Source: Micromonospora sp. WMMD812
Lineage (GTDB): Bacteria; Actinomycetota; Actinomycetes; Mycobacteriales; Micromonosporaceae
Assembly (NCBI RefSeq): GCF_027497215.1
Contig: NZ_CP114904.1
Location: 5,165,001 to 5,229,000, forward strand
DNA length: 64,000 nucleotides
Direction: 5' to 3'
Shown here: piece by piece, positions 23,994 through 32,612 of the stretch
How positions within the stretch are numbered: the first letter of the stretch is position 1
How the letters are laid out: each line of letters begins with the position of its first letter
Translations under genes and position numbers: made by a program
The notes under the pieces: model-generated
What the model was told of the DNA's origin: nothing
Databases searched by the model: none
What the model saw: the letters and a program-made list of their open reading frames with translations, nothing else

Positions 23994-24731
23994 ATGGGCG
24001 TCACACACCACGGCCGGACGCACCGGCTGGACCTCGCCGACCCGACCCTGCGGGAGTGGGAGTGCACCGTGCTGCACGCCGACCCGGAGCAGGGCATCGT
24101 GCTGGACCGCTCGGCCTTCTACCCGGGCGGCGGCGGGCAGCCGCCGGACCACGGGGTCCTGCTCTGGCAGGGCGTGCAGACCCGGATCGTCGGCACCCGC
24201 AAGGGCGACGACCTCTGGCTGATCCCCGCCGAAGGTGATCCGCTGCCCCCGGCCGGCACCCCGGTGACCGGCGCGGTCGAGGACGACCGGCGCACCCGCC
24301 TGATGCGCACCCACTCGGGGCTGCATGTGCTCTGCGGCGTGGTCTTCCGCGACTTCGGCGCGCTCGTCACCGGCGGCAACATGGAACCCGGTGAGGCGCG
24401 GATGGACTTCAACCTCCCCGAGGTGCCACCGAACTTCAAGACCCGGATCGAGGAGCTGGTCAACGCCGAGGTGGCGGCCGACCGGTCGGTCGCGGTCCGG
24501 GTGCTGCCCCGGGCGGAGGCACTGTCCCTGCCGGACATCATCCGCACCCAGTCCAACCTGATCCCGCCGGACGAGCAGGAGGTCCGGATCGTCGACATCG
24601 TCGGGCTGGACGTGCAGGCCGACGGCGGCACCCACGTCGCCTCGACCGCCCAGATCGGCAAGGTGCAGGTGGTCAAGGTGGAGAGCAAGGGCCGGGCGAA
24701 CCGTCGGGTCCGCGTCCGCCTGGCGGACTGA
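23994..24731 (+). CDS. AlaX-type alanyl-tRNA editing hydrolase
   Basis: A 245-residue free-standing editing protein, related to the AlaRS editing domain, that deacylates Ser- or Gly-tRNA(Ala). Visible motifs are the N-terminal Y-P-G-G-G-G-Q-P-P-D loop (residues 43-52), the zinc pair H-S-G-L-H (His107, His111) and the second zinc motif, which reads D-G-G-T-H (Asp210, His214) where the usual residue at position 210 is Cys. Asp may still ligate zinc. Size fits the AlaX-M class. Confidence 0.88.
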   Translation: MGVTHHGRTHRLDLADPTLREWECTVLHADPEQGIVLDRSAFYPGGGGQPPDHGVLLWQGVQTRIVGTRKGDDLWLIPAEGDPLPPAGTPVTGAVEDDRRTRLMRTHSGLHVLCGVVFRDFGALVTGGNMEPGEARMDFNLPEVPPNFKTRIEELVNAEVAADRSVAVRVLPRAEALSLPDIIRTQSNLIPPDEQEVRIVDIVGLDVQADGGTHVASTAQIGKVQVVKVESKGRANRRVRVRLAD

Positions 24732-24758
24732 CCCGGCGCGTACGGATCACGCACGCTG

Positions 24759-24794
24759 CCGGACCCGGGTGGCGCACTGGCCACCCGGGTCCGG
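24759..24794. terminator. Bidirectional terminator between AlaX and FG-GAP genes
   Basis: 14-bp perfect stem CCGGACCCGGGTGG/CCACCCGGGTCCGG with an 8-nt loop (24773-24780), between convergent stops at 24731 and 24800. Confidence 0.82.
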
Positions 24795-24799
24795 GGCGC

Positions 24800-27124
24800 T
24801 CAGTAGCGGGGGCCGAACTCGACCGGCTCAGCCCAGCTCGCGCCGCCGTGTGCGGTCCCCGGGTGCAGCCAGAGCTTGCGGGTGGCGCCGTCCACGCTGA
24901 CCAGATCGTCGAATCCGTCTCCGGTGAACCCGCCGGCGGTGACCTCGTTCCGGTTCTCCCAGCCGGCGTCGAACAGCGAGACCCACGTAGCGAAGTCGGC
25001 CTGGTTGCTGGCGCCGGGGTACATCCGGACCTGACCGGCCGCCGTGGTCACGACGATGAGGTCGTCATAGGCGTCCCGGTCGAAACGGCCGGTGGTGAAG
25101 CCGGTCAGCGCGCCCCAGCCGCTGCGTCCGACCTCGGTCCGCGTGCCGAAGTCCCCCGTGGCGGCCTTCGCGTAGAGCCACAGCTTGCCGGTGGCCTTGT
25201 CCACGGCGAGCAGGTCGTCACGACCGCTCCGGTCGACGTCCGACGCGGTGAGGGAGGTCATCGTGTTCCACGAGCTGAGGCCCACCACCGTGCTCGTCCC
25301 GAAGGCCCCACCCGCGGCGGTCCCGGGGTAGCGCAGGAGCCTGCCGGTCGAGACCTCGATGGCCAGGAGGTCGTCGAAGTCATCCGCGGTGAACCGGCCG
25401 ACGGTGAGTTCTCCCAGGCCGGCCCAACCGGTACCGATGACCACCGGGGGGCCGAAGGTGCCGGCGGCGGTGCCGGGATGCAGCCAGAGTGCGCCCGTCG
25501 TCGGCGCGACTCCGATCAGGTCGGTGCGGCCGTCGCGGGTGAACTCGCCGGCGACGAGATCCCGGAGCCCGTTCGGCTCGCTGCCGACGGCGCGGCCGGC
25601 CGGGACGACACGGGTAGCCCACGTGGTGCCCGCGGCGGTGCCGGGGTAGATCCAGACCTGCCCCGGGATCGTGTCGACCGCGAGCAGGTCGTCGTAGCCG
25701 TCGCCGGTGAACCGGCCGGCGGCGAGACCCGACATGGCGTTCCAACCGCCGTTGCCGGAGAGCACGCGGGCGCCGAAGGCGCCTCCGGCGGCCGTGCCCG
25801 GGTAGAGCCACTGCTTGCCGGTGGCCTTCTCGACGGCGACGAGGTCGTCGTAGCCGTCCCGGTTGAACCGGCCGGCGGTCAGCTCCTTGACCAGGTCCCA
25901 GTCGAACGCGCCGATCTCACTGCGGGTGCCGAACGCGCCACCGGTGGCCGTGCCCGGGTAGAGCCAGAGCTTCCCGTTGCTCTTCTCGACGGCGATGACG
26001 TCGTCGTAGCTGTCGCGGTTGAACCGGCCGGCGGTCAGCTCTGTCAGCGCGGTCCAGCCGGACCTGCCCACCTCGACCCGGGCACCCAGCACGTCCGACC
26101 CGCCAGTGCCGGGGAAGAGCCACTGCTTGCCCGTGGCCTTCTCGACGGCGATGAGGTCGTCGCGGCCGTCCCGGTCGAACTCGCCGGTGGCGAAGTCCTG
26201 ATAGTCGTTCCCGTTGACAGTGGTGGCGATCCGGATCGGCCGGTCCCAGGCGCCGCCGCCGATGCCCCGGTGGAGCCGGAGCACGCCGGTGGCGGCGTCT
26301 ACCGACAGCAGGTCGTCGATGCTGTCGCCGGTGAACTCTCCGGTGACAGGGGCGGTGAGGGCGTACGGCTGCTCCAGCAGGCTCTGCCGGAACCAGGCGG
26401 CCAGGTCGTCGAGGCGGGCCTGCGTCGCACCGGTGCGGGTCTCGGTCTCGCCGAGGCAGCCCGCCTGCCAGCTGGTGTCGTTGATCCCGACGAGTTCGGG
26501 GGAGGCGCCGTTGTCCCGGAAGGCGGGCCCGCCCGCGTCGCCCCTGCAGATCGTGGCGCCGGCGGACGCGGCGGCGACCGTGACGGCGGTGGCGGTGGCG
26601 CTGGAGACGGTGAACGTGCCGGTGTGCAGCCGGTCGGGAATCCATTCCGTGGCGGTACGACCGTAGCCGGTGACCCGGATCGTCTCGCCCGGCGCGGCGG
26701 CGGCGGTGGACCAGGCGATCGGGTCGATGTCGGTGACCGGCGCGGAGAGCTCGGCCAGTACCACGTTGCGGTCCGGGTGCGGGACAAGGTGGGTGGCCAG
26801 GAGCCGGTGCCCGCGGGTGCCGGTCAGGTCCGTGCGCCCGACCAGGACGGTCGTGGGCCGGCTGGGCGCCCCGGTGGCGACGGGTGCCGTCCCGTCGGTG
26901 AAGCAGGACTTCGCGGTGACGATCCACCGGGCGTCGACCAGGGCACCCGTGCAGCTGCGCAGGTCGCCGAAGGTGACCTTCGCGGTGAACGCGTACCCGC
27001 CGTCGGCCACCTCCTCGCCGCCACCGACGGCGGCCGCGGTGCTACTGACCAGTGCTCCGCCGGCTAGCGCGGCCACCACCAGCGCGCCACCGAGGGCACG
27101 CATGCGTCTTGTGAACAATGACAT
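24800..27124 (-). CDS. Secreted trypsin-fold pseudoprotease with ten FG-GAP repeats
   Basis: A ~774-residue secreted protein. A signal peptide (Arg-rich start, hydrophobic to about residue 28) precedes a trypsin-like domain (about residues 30-240). The catalytic positions are changed: the TAAHC motif reads T-A-K-S-C-F (His to Ser73), the Asp strand reads R-N-V-V-L-A-E-L (Asn120), and GDSGGP reads G-D-A-G-G-P (Ala197), so no peptidase activity is expected. Ten FG-GAP/VCBS repeats of ~50 residues follow, typified by R-D-G-Y-D-D-L-x-A-V and W-L-Y-P-G-T-A. The Asp-rich loops should bind calcium. Start ATG 27124 is uncertain; GTG 27151 adds nine residues. Confidence 0.85.
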   Translation of the reverse strand: MSLFTRRMRALGGALVVAALAGGALVSSTAAAVGGGEEVADGGYAFTAKVTFGDLRSCTGALVDARWIVTAKSCFTDGTAPVATGAPSRPTTVLVGRTDLTGTRGHRLLATHLVPHPDRNVVLAELSAPVTDIDPIAWSTAAAAPGETIRVTGYGRTATEWIPDRLHTGTFTVSSATATAVTVAAASAGATICRGDAGGPAFRDNGASPELVGINDTSWQAGCLGETETRTGATQARLDDLAAWFRQSLLEQPYALTAPVTGEFTGDSIDDLLSVDAATGVLRLHRGIGGGAWDRPIRIATTVNGNDYQDFATGEFDRDGRDDLIAVEKATGKQWLFPGTGGSDVLGARVEVGRSGWTALTELTAGRFNRDSYDDVIAVEKSNGKLWLYPGTATGGAFGTRSEIGAFDWDLVKELTAGRFNRDGYDDLVAVEKATGKQWLYPGTAAGGAFGARVLSGNGGWNAMSGLAAGRFTGDGYDDLLAVDTIPGQVWIYPGTAAGTTWATRVVPAGRAVGSEPNGLRDLVAGEFTRDGRTDLIGVAPTTGALWLHPGTAAGTFGPPVVIGTGWAGLGELTVGRFTADDFDDLLAIEVSTGRLLRYPGTAAGGAFGTSTVVGLSSWNTMTSLTASDVDRSGRDDLLAVDKATGKLWLYAKAATGDFGTRTEVGRSGWGALTGFTTGRFDRDAYDDLIVVTTAAGQVRMYPGASNQADFATWVSLFDAGWENRNEVTAGGFTGDGFDDLVSVDGATRKLWLHPGTAHGGASWAEPVEFGPRY

Positions 27125-27221
27125 CTCCCCGTGTGATGGTCGGCTCGACACCGACTGCCGGCAGACTATCCATCGACAACCGCGACTGGTGTCCCCGACG
27201 GGCGAAACGGAAACGCTGTGG

Positions 27222-27956
27222 TCATCTCGCCTCGGGCGTCGAGGGCGGGGGTTCGGTGTGCGGCGACTCGTGGGCCACCGGTGGCAGGTGGGCGGCGCGG
27301 ACGTCGAGCAGCCAGCGCTCGACGGTCGGCTCGTCCGGTCGGGCCGGCAGCGGGGTGCAGACGCGGGCGAAGTCCTCCTCCGCCTCGGCCAGCAGGGCCC
27401 GTGCCTCGGCCAGCTCGCCGCCGGCCACCCGGTCGCCGAAGGCCCGGAACCACTCCGGGTCGGCGAGCCGGATCTCCAGCACGCCGGTGGCGTAGAGCAG
27501 CCGCCCCTGGTGCACGAGCCGGGCGAGGTGGCGGGCGTGCTTCGCGGTCCGGCGGCGTACGTCGGCGGAGAACGTCCCGTCGCCGCGCGACTCCAGCTTG
27601 CGGAACTGCTGTGACGCGTACCCGAGGTAGGCGTCGCGGACCCGCGGCGCGCTGAGGAACGCGGACCGGATGGCGATCAGCCGCTCGCCGAACTCGGTGC
27701 GTGTCTCGTAGCAGTGGTCCGGCAGCCAGGCCAGCTCGGTCGCGGTCGGGTTGCCGCTCAGCGCCAGCCGGCAGAACTTTCGAGCCTCGTGCAGGGTCAC
27801 GTCCGGGTCGGTCGTGACCACCGACTCCCGGGGCGGGTGCAGGCCGTGGAAGGCGACCGTGGGCGCCGCGAACACACCGATCCGGTCGGTGTCCGAGCCC
27901 GGCCGGGCCAGCCCGTACGCGACCGAGCCGACGATGCCGGAGAGCAGCAGGTGCAT
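27222..27956 (-). CDS. Predicted nucleotidyltransferase (Pol-beta fold)
   Basis: A 244-residue protein with the nucleotidyltransferase signature G-S-V-A-Y-G-L-A-R-P-G-S-D-T-D-R-I-G at residues 10-27; D23-T-D25 supply metal-binding acids. It resembles COG3541-type minimal nucleotidyltransferases with a helical C-terminal domain (A-R-K-F-C-R-L-A-L-S-G-N-P-T-A-T-E-L). Substrate is unknown. ATG 27956 is the likely start; longer frames run into the divergent SDR promoter. Confidence 0.78.
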   Translation of the reverse strand: MHLLLSGIVGSVAYGLARPGSDTDRIGVFAAPTVAFHGLHPPRESVVTTDPDVTLHEARKFCRLALSGNPTATELAWLPDHCYETRTEFGERLIAIRSAFLSAPRVRDAYLGYASQQFRKLESRGDGTFSADVRRRTAKHARHLARLVHQGRLLYATGVLEIRLADPEWFRAFGDRVAGGELAEARALLAEAEEDFARVCTPLPARPDEPTVERWLLDVRAAHLPPVAHESPHTEPPPSTPEAR

Positions 27957-28003
27957 GTCGGGAGCATGACGGACGACACCGGATCGCGAAACCGGACTTC
28001 GGC

Positions 28004-28021
28004 TGTCAGGTATCGCTGACA
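28004..28021. promoter_or_regulatory. Operator-like palindrome TGTCAG-N6-CTGACA
   Basis: Perfect 6+6 inverted repeat overlapping a TATCGC -10 candidate (28011-28016), 11 nt before the SDR ATG at 28033 and 48 nt upstream of the divergent nucleotidyltransferase. The WYL-type regulator encoded just downstream of the SDR is the obvious candidate binder. Confidence 0.55.
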
Positions 28022-28032
28022 ACCTCGGTGGC

Positions 28033-28947
28033 ATGACGAAACCGCTGACAGGAAAGATCGCGCTCGTCGCCGGGGCCAGCCGGGGCGCGGGCCGGCAGAT
28101 CGCTGTGCAGTTGGGCGCGGCCGGCGCGACCGTCTACGCCACCGGGCGCAGCACCCGCGCCGGCCGCTCCGAGATGGACCGGCCGGAGACCATCGAGGAG
28201 ACCGCCGACCTGGTGACGGCGGCCGGTGGCCAGGGCATCGGCGTCCGGGTCGACCATCTGGTCCCGGAGCAGGTGCGGGACCTGGTCGCGCGGATCGACG
28301 CCGAGCAGGGTCGCCTGGACGTGCTGGTCAACGACATCTGGGGCGCCGAGAAGCTGGTCACCTGGCACAAGCCGGTCTGGGAGCAGCCGCTGGACGCCGG
28401 GTTCCGCACGCTGCGGCTGGCGATCGACACCCACATCGTCACCAGCCACTTCGTCCTCCCGCTGCTGATCCGCCAGCCGGGCGGGCTGGTGGTGGAGGTC
28501 GGCGACGGCACGACGAGCTACAACGACGCCAACTACCGGCTCTCGCTCTTCTACGACCTGGCCAAGGTGTCGGTCAACCGGCTGGCGTTCAGCCAGGCCA
28601 GGGAGCTGGAGCCGTACGGCTGCACGGCCGTCGCGCTCACCCCCGGCTGGCTGCGGTCGGAGATCATGCTGGAGATCTTCGGCGTGACCGAGGAGAACTG
28701 GCGGGACGCGCTGGACAAGCAGCCGCATTTCGCCATCTCGGAGTCGCCGGCGTTCGTCGGCCGCGCGGTCGCCGCGCTGGCCGCCGACCCGGACCGGGCC
28801 CGCTGGCAGGGGCGGTCCGTCTCCAGCGGCGAGCTGGCCAAGGGGTACGGCTTCACCGACCTCGACGGTAGCCAGCCGGACGCCTGGCGCTACCTGGTGG
28901 AGGTGCAGGATCCCGGCAAGCCGGCCGACGTGACCGGCTACCGCTGA
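28033..28947 (+). CDS. Short-chain dehydrogenase/reductase (DHRS1-like)
   Basis: A 304-residue NAD(P)-dependent oxidoreductase. The Rossmann glycine motif reads A-G-A-S-R-G-A-G-R-Q-I-A, followed by A-T-G-R-S-T-R-A-G, which suggests NADPH preference. The active site Y-D-L-A-K (Tyr-x3-Lys) lies near residue 177 and V-L-V-N-D-I-W-G replaces the usual NNAG, as in DHRS1-like SDRs. Substrate unknown. Its 3' end overlaps the convergent WYL regulator by 10 bp. Confidence 0.88.
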   Translation: MTKPLTGKIALVAGASRGAGRQIAVQLGAAGATVYATGRSTRAGRSEMDRPETIEETADLVTAAGGQGIGVRVDHLVPEQVRDLVARIDAEQGRLDVLVNDIWGAEKLVTWHKPVWEQPLDAGFRTLRLAIDTHIVTSHFVLPLLIRQPGGLVVEVGDGTTSYNDANYRLSLFYDLAKVSVNRLAFSQARELEPYGCTAVALTPGWLRSEIMLEIFGVTEENWRDALDKQPHFAISESPAFVGRAVAALAADPDRARWQGRSVSSGELAKGYGFTDLDGSQPDAWRYLVEVQDPGKPADVTGYR

Positions 28948-29927
28948 GCCGGAGCGTCCGACGTGTAGAGCGCGGCGCTGCGCGCGGCGGCCTCGGTCAT
29001 CAGCCTCCGCAGGTGGGGCGGGTCGAGCACCTCCACCTCGGGGCCGAGCGAGAGCAGCTGGGTGTACGCCACCTCGACGGACTCGACGGGCAGGCGCAGC
29101 ACCAGCCGGCCCTGCCCGTCCGGTCCCTCGGCCGCGGCGACCGCCTCGTCGTACACGAAGGGCGCGTCGGCGAGGTGGCGGAGCCGGCGCAGGCCGACGG
29201 CGCTTAGCCGCAGTGTGACCTCGGCCCGCAGCATGCTCCGCAGAAACGCCTCGGCCTGCTCCCGCCAGTACCCGGCCAGGTCGAACGCGTCGTCCCGGTC
29301 GAAGGTCGCCGCGCCGACCTCGACGCCGGTGACCCGGTCCACCCGGTACGTCCGGTAGCCGTCGCCGACCCGGCCGACCAGGTACCAGACCCCGCTCTTG
29401 AGCACCAGCCCGTACGGCTGCACGTCCCGGGTGACCTCCCGATCGCCGCGCCGGTAGCGCAGCGCGACCACCCGATCCCGCCAGACCGCCCCGGCCAGCT
29501 CGGCCAGCAGCGGCGGCGGCCCGACCTCGCGGAACCAGCCGGGCACGTCCAGGTGGAACCGCTGACCGGTGCGGGCGGATGCGTCGCGCAGGCTCGGCGG
29601 CAGCGCCGCGAGCACCTTGAGCTCGGCGCCGGCGACCGCGTCGGCGAGCCCCATGTCACCGGCCGGGCCGGGCAGTCCGGCGAGGAAGAGCGCCTCCGCC
29701 TCGTCCCGGGTCAGCCCGGTCAGCCGGGTCCGGTAGCCACCGAGCAGCCGGTAGCCACCCGCCCGCCCCCGGTCGGCGTAGACCGGCACACCGGCGGCGG
29801 AGAGCGCGAGCACGTCCCGGTAGACGGTCCGCTCGGAGACCTCCAGCTCGCGGGCCAGCTCGCCCGCGGTCATCGTCTCCCGCGACTGGAGCAGCAGCAC
29901 CAACGAGATCAGCCGGGACGCTCGCAC
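28938..29927 (-). CDS. HTH/WYL-domain transcriptional regulator (YafY/DeoR-like)
   Basis: A 329-residue regulator: N-terminal winged helix (L-V-L-L-L-Q-S-R-E-T-M-T-A-G-E-L-A, S-E-R-T-V-Y-R-D-V), middle WYL domain (V-Q-P-Y-G-L-V-L-K-S-G-V-W-Y-L-V-G) and a C-terminal WCX-type extension. WYL proteins sense nucleic-acid or small-molecule ligands. It converges with the SDR and probably reads the palindrome at 28004-28021. GTG start; CAGGAT stands 6 nt upstream. Confidence 0.88.
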   Translation of the reverse strand: MRASRLISLVLLLQSRETMTAGELARELEVSERTVYRDVLALSAAGVPVYADRGRAGGYRLLGGYRTRLTGLTRDEAEALFLAGLPGPAGDMGLADAVAGAELKVLAALPPSLRDASARTGQRFHLDVPGWFREVGPPPLLAELAGAVWRDRVVALRYRRGDREVTRDVQPYGLVLKSGVWYLVGRVGDGYRTYRVDRVTGVEVGAATFDRDDAFDLAGYWREQAEAFLRSMLRAEVTLRLSAVGLRRLRHLADAPFVYDEAVAAAEGPDGQGRLVLRLPVESVEVAYTQLLSLGPEVEVLDPPHLRRLMTEAAARSAALYTSDAPAQR

Positions 29928-29952
29928 CCGTCCATCCTGCCCCCGCGCCCGG

Positions 29953-30591
29953 TCACCGGCCGCCGGGGGTGAGCAGGCCCCGGTCGTACGCGACGGCGAC
30001 GGCGGCCGCCCGGTCGTTGACCCCGAGCTTGGCGTAGACGTGCAGAAGGTGGGTCTTCACCGTGGCCTCGCTGATGAACAGCCGGGCGGCCGCCTCGCGG
30101 TTGGAGGAGCCGCGGGCGACCAGGGTGAGCACCTCCAGCTCGCGCTGGCTCAGCGGCTCCTCGGCCGGGGCCCGGAGCCGCCCCATCAGCCGCCCCGCCA
30201 CGCTGGGCGCGAGCACCGACTCGCCCCGCGCCGCCGCGTGTACCGCCCGGACCAGCTCCTCGCGCGGCGAGTCCTTGAGCAGGTAGCCGGTGGCGCCGGC
30301 CTCGATCGCCGGCAGCACGTCCGCGTCCGTGTCGTACGTGGTCAGCACGAGCACCTTGGCGGAGCTGCCGGAGCGGGCCAGCCGGCCGATCGCGGTCACC
30401 CCGTCCATCCCGGGCATCCGCAGGTCCATCAGCACCACGTCCGGGCGCAGCGTCGCGGCCAGGGCGAGCGCCTCGGCTCCGTCGCCGGCCTCGCCGACCA
30501 CCTCGAAGCCCGGGTCACCCGTGAACATGCCGCGCAGCCCGTCCCGCACCACCGGATGGTCGTCGACGATCAGCAGCCGCACCACGGTCAA
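29953..30591 (-). CDS. NarL/LuxR-family response regulator
   Basis: A 212-residue response regulator with receiver domain (V-D-D-H-P-V-V-R-D-G-L; phospho-Asp in V-V-L-M-D-L-R-M-P-G near residue 56; Lys in L-L-K-D-S near 106) and a C-terminal LuxR helix-turn-helix (L-S-Q-R-E-L-E-V-L-T-L-V-A-R-G-S-S-N-R-E-A-A). It overlaps its kinase gene by 4 nt and closes a four-gene ABC/two-component operon, so it probably controls that exporter. Confidence 0.92.
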   Translation of the reverse strand: MTVVRLLIVDDHPVVRDGLRGMFTGDPGFEVVGEAGDGAEALALAATLRPDVVLMDLRMPGMDGVTAIGRLARSGSSAKVLVLTTYDTDADVLPAIEAGATGYLLKDSPREELVRAVHAAARGESVLAPSVAGRLMGRLRAPAEEPLSQRELEVLTLVARGSSNREAAARLFISEATVKTHLLHVYAKLGVNDRAAAVAVAYDRGLLTPGGR

Positions 30592-31856
30592 CCGGCACCT
30601 CCGGGGAGTGCGGGAACGGACGCCGAGACGGCGGTGCCGCCGCCCGGCTCGGACTCGATCGCCAGCTCGCCGCCGACCCGCGTCACCCGCTGCCGCATGG
30701 CGGTGAGGCCGTAGCCCCCGTCCGGGTGTCGCGGTACGGGCGGTTCGCCGGCGAAGCCGACCCCGTCGTCCCGGACGTCCAGGGTGACCACGTCCTCCAT
30801 GTAGGACAGGGTCAGCCCGACCCGGGTCGCCGCGGCGTGCCGGGCCACGTTGGCCAGCGCCTCCTGCGCGGCGCGCAGCAGGGTCACCTCGATCTCGGGA
30901 TGCAGCGGGCGCGGCGTGCCGGTGGTGCCCACCTCGGCCCGCACCCCGTGCAGGTCCGACCAGCGCTCGCCCAGCTCGGCGAGCGCGTCGGGCAGCCGCG
31001 CCGTCTCCAGCGGCTCCGGGCGTACGGCCCGAACCGAACGACGGGCCTCGGTGAGGCTCTCCCGGGCCAGGCCGAGGGCGTTGTCCACGTGCCGGCGCCA
31101 GTCGGCGGACCGGTCCCGGGACTGTTCGGCCGCCTCCAGCTGGGTGATGATGCCGGTCAGCCCCTGGGCCAGGGTGTCGTGGATCTCCCGGGCCATCCGC
31201 TGCCGCTCGTCCAGCACGCCCGCTTCCCGGGCCTGGGTGAGCAGCTGCGCGTGCAGCCCCTCGTTCTCCCGCATCGTCTCGGCCAGCCGGCGGTTCGACT
31301 CGGCCAGTTCCTCGACCAGCCGCTTACGGTTGGTGTTCTGCCGGTCGGTGATCGTGCCGAACCAGGTGACGCCACCGGCCACGCCCACGTTGAACAGCAC
31401 CAGCACCGACCAGAGCAGCCAGTGCGCCTCGGACGACGGAAGGCCCCCGCCCTGGGCGGTGCCGAGCAGAACGGCCGTGGCGGCCACTCCGACGAACCGC
31501 CACCGGCCGTGCAACGCGAGGAACGAGTGCAGGAACCCGACCCAGGCGAAGAAGCCGTACCACGGGCTGTCGAGCACCAGTGCGGCGGCGAATGCGAGCA
31601 GCCCGACGTAGTAGACCGCCATCAGCGTGCGGCGCGTCGCCCAACCGGGGTGCAGGTTGACGAACCAGGCGACCCAGCACGCCGTCGCCACGGCGACGAA
31701 CGGGTCGGGGACGAGGGAGAGGCCTTCCGGTGCCGGCGCGGCGGCGGTGAGCAGTGCTCCGACGGACAGGCCGACGTGTGGCAGCACCCGGTAGAGCGTG
31801 ACCTCCCGCGACTCCCACGCGGCCAACCGGTCGACCTGCTCGGCGGTGCTGCTCAT
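30588..31856 (-). CDS. NarL-system sensor histidine kinase (HisKA_3)
   Basis: A 422-residue membrane kinase. About six hydrophobic segments (residues 25-190) form the sensor, followed by a coiled coil (R-K-R-L-V-E-E-L-A-E-S-N-R-R-L-A-E) and the HisKA_3 phosphoacceptor helix E-R-Q-R-M-A-R-E-I-H-D-T-L-A-Q-G. The ATPase domain shows A-L-A-N-V-A-R-H-A (N box), D-D-G-V-G-F and G-Y-G-L-T-A-M. The lack of an extracellular loop domain suggests membrane or intramembrane sensing, as in DesK-type kinases. Confidence 0.92.
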   Translation of the reverse strand: MSSTAEQVDRLAAWESREVTLYRVLPHVGLSVGALLTAAAPAPEGLSLVPDPFVAVATACWVAWFVNLHPGWATRRTLMAVYYVGLLAFAAALVLDSPWYGFFAWVGFLHSFLALHGRWRFVGVAATAVLLGTAQGGGLPSSEAHWLLWSVLVLFNVGVAGGVTWFGTITDRQNTNRKRLVEELAESNRRLAETMRENEGLHAQLLTQAREAGVLDERQRMAREIHDTLAQGLTGIITQLEAAEQSRDRSADWRRHVDNALGLARESLTEARRSVRAVRPEPLETARLPDALAELGERWSDLHGVRAEVGTTGTPRPLHPEIEVTLLRAAQEALANVARHAAATRVGLTLSYMEDVVTLDVRDDGVGFAGEPPVPRHPDGGYGLTAMRQRVTRVGGELAIESEPGGGTAVSASVPALPGGAG

Positions 31857-31866
31857 CGGTCGCTGC

Positions 31867-32601
31867 TCACTCCCAGCGGAACAGTTTCGCGGCTGCCGCG
31901 CTGGCGGCCACCGCGACCACGGCCATTATCCCCATGTGCAGCGGCTGGGGCGGGGTGCCGGTCCAGGCGTCGAGCAGCGCCTGCACGCCGGGCGGCGTGT
32001 AGTCGCCGATCCGGGCCAGGAAGTCCGGGAGCAGGAACCGGGGGAGGTAGACGCCGCCGAAGAACATGACGATCAGGAAGAGCGGCACGGCGAGGGCCTG
32101 GGCCGCCTTCGTCGTCCGGGCGATCGCGGCGATCAGCAGGCCGAGCGACAGCAGGGCCGCCGTGCCGAGGACGAAGGCCGCGGTGAAGCCGAGCGGGTGG
32201 CGGGGCAGTGGCACCTCGAACGCCAGCCGGGCGACGACGATGAGCAGCACCGCGCTGGCCAGGATCCCGGCCAGGGCCAGCACCAGCTGCGCGGCGAGCA
32301 GGGCCGCCGGGCTCGCCGGGGTGGTCGCCAGGCGGCGCAGCACGCCGCGTTCCCGATAGGTGGCCAGGACCGCGGGCAGGATGTTCACCCCGACCATCGC
32401 GAGCGTGACCACCAGCAGCGACGGGGCGAAGTAGCTGACGAAGGTCTGCCCGTCGAAGTTCGGATCCGGCTTCCGGAGCGCGGGGATCAGCCCGAGCACC
32501 ACCAGGATCATGGTGGGCAGCCCGACGGTGGTGAGCAGCGTCGGCAGGTCCCGCAGGTAGAGCCGCGCCTCGATCCTCAGGATCTGGCGGAAGGTGTGCA
32601 T
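31867..32601 (-). CDS. ABC-2 type exporter permease
   Basis: A 244-residue membrane protein with about six spans, matching DrrB/ABC-2 permeases: cytoplasmic start M-H-T-F-R-Q-I-L-R-I-E-A-R-L-Y-L-R-D, a long first span, the R-E-R-G-V-L-R-R-L-A-T-T-P loop, and the motif F-F-G-G-V-Y-L-P. It sits 11 bp after the ATPase gene and 10 bp before the kinase. Likely exports a hydrophobic compound or antibiotic. Confidence 0.9.
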   Translation of the reverse strand: MHTFRQILRIEARLYLRDLPTLLTTVGLPTMILVVLGLIPALRKPDPNFDGQTFVSYFAPSLLVVTLAMVGVNILPAVLATYRERGVLRRLATTPASPAALLAAQLVLALAGILASAVLLIVVARLAFEVPLPRHPLGFTAAFVLGTAALLSLGLLIAAIARTTKAAQALAVPLFLIVMFFGGVYLPRFLLPDFLARIGDYTPPGVQALLDAWTGTPPQPLHMGIMAVVAVAASAAAAKLFRWE

Positions 32602-32612
32602 CTGGCTCCCTC

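Noticed and set aside
24848..27067. 739-codon plus-strand open frame opposite the FG-GAP gene
   Set aside because: Repetitive only because the FG-GAP gene beneath it is repetitive; Gly/Ala/Val-Arg composition and no start signal.
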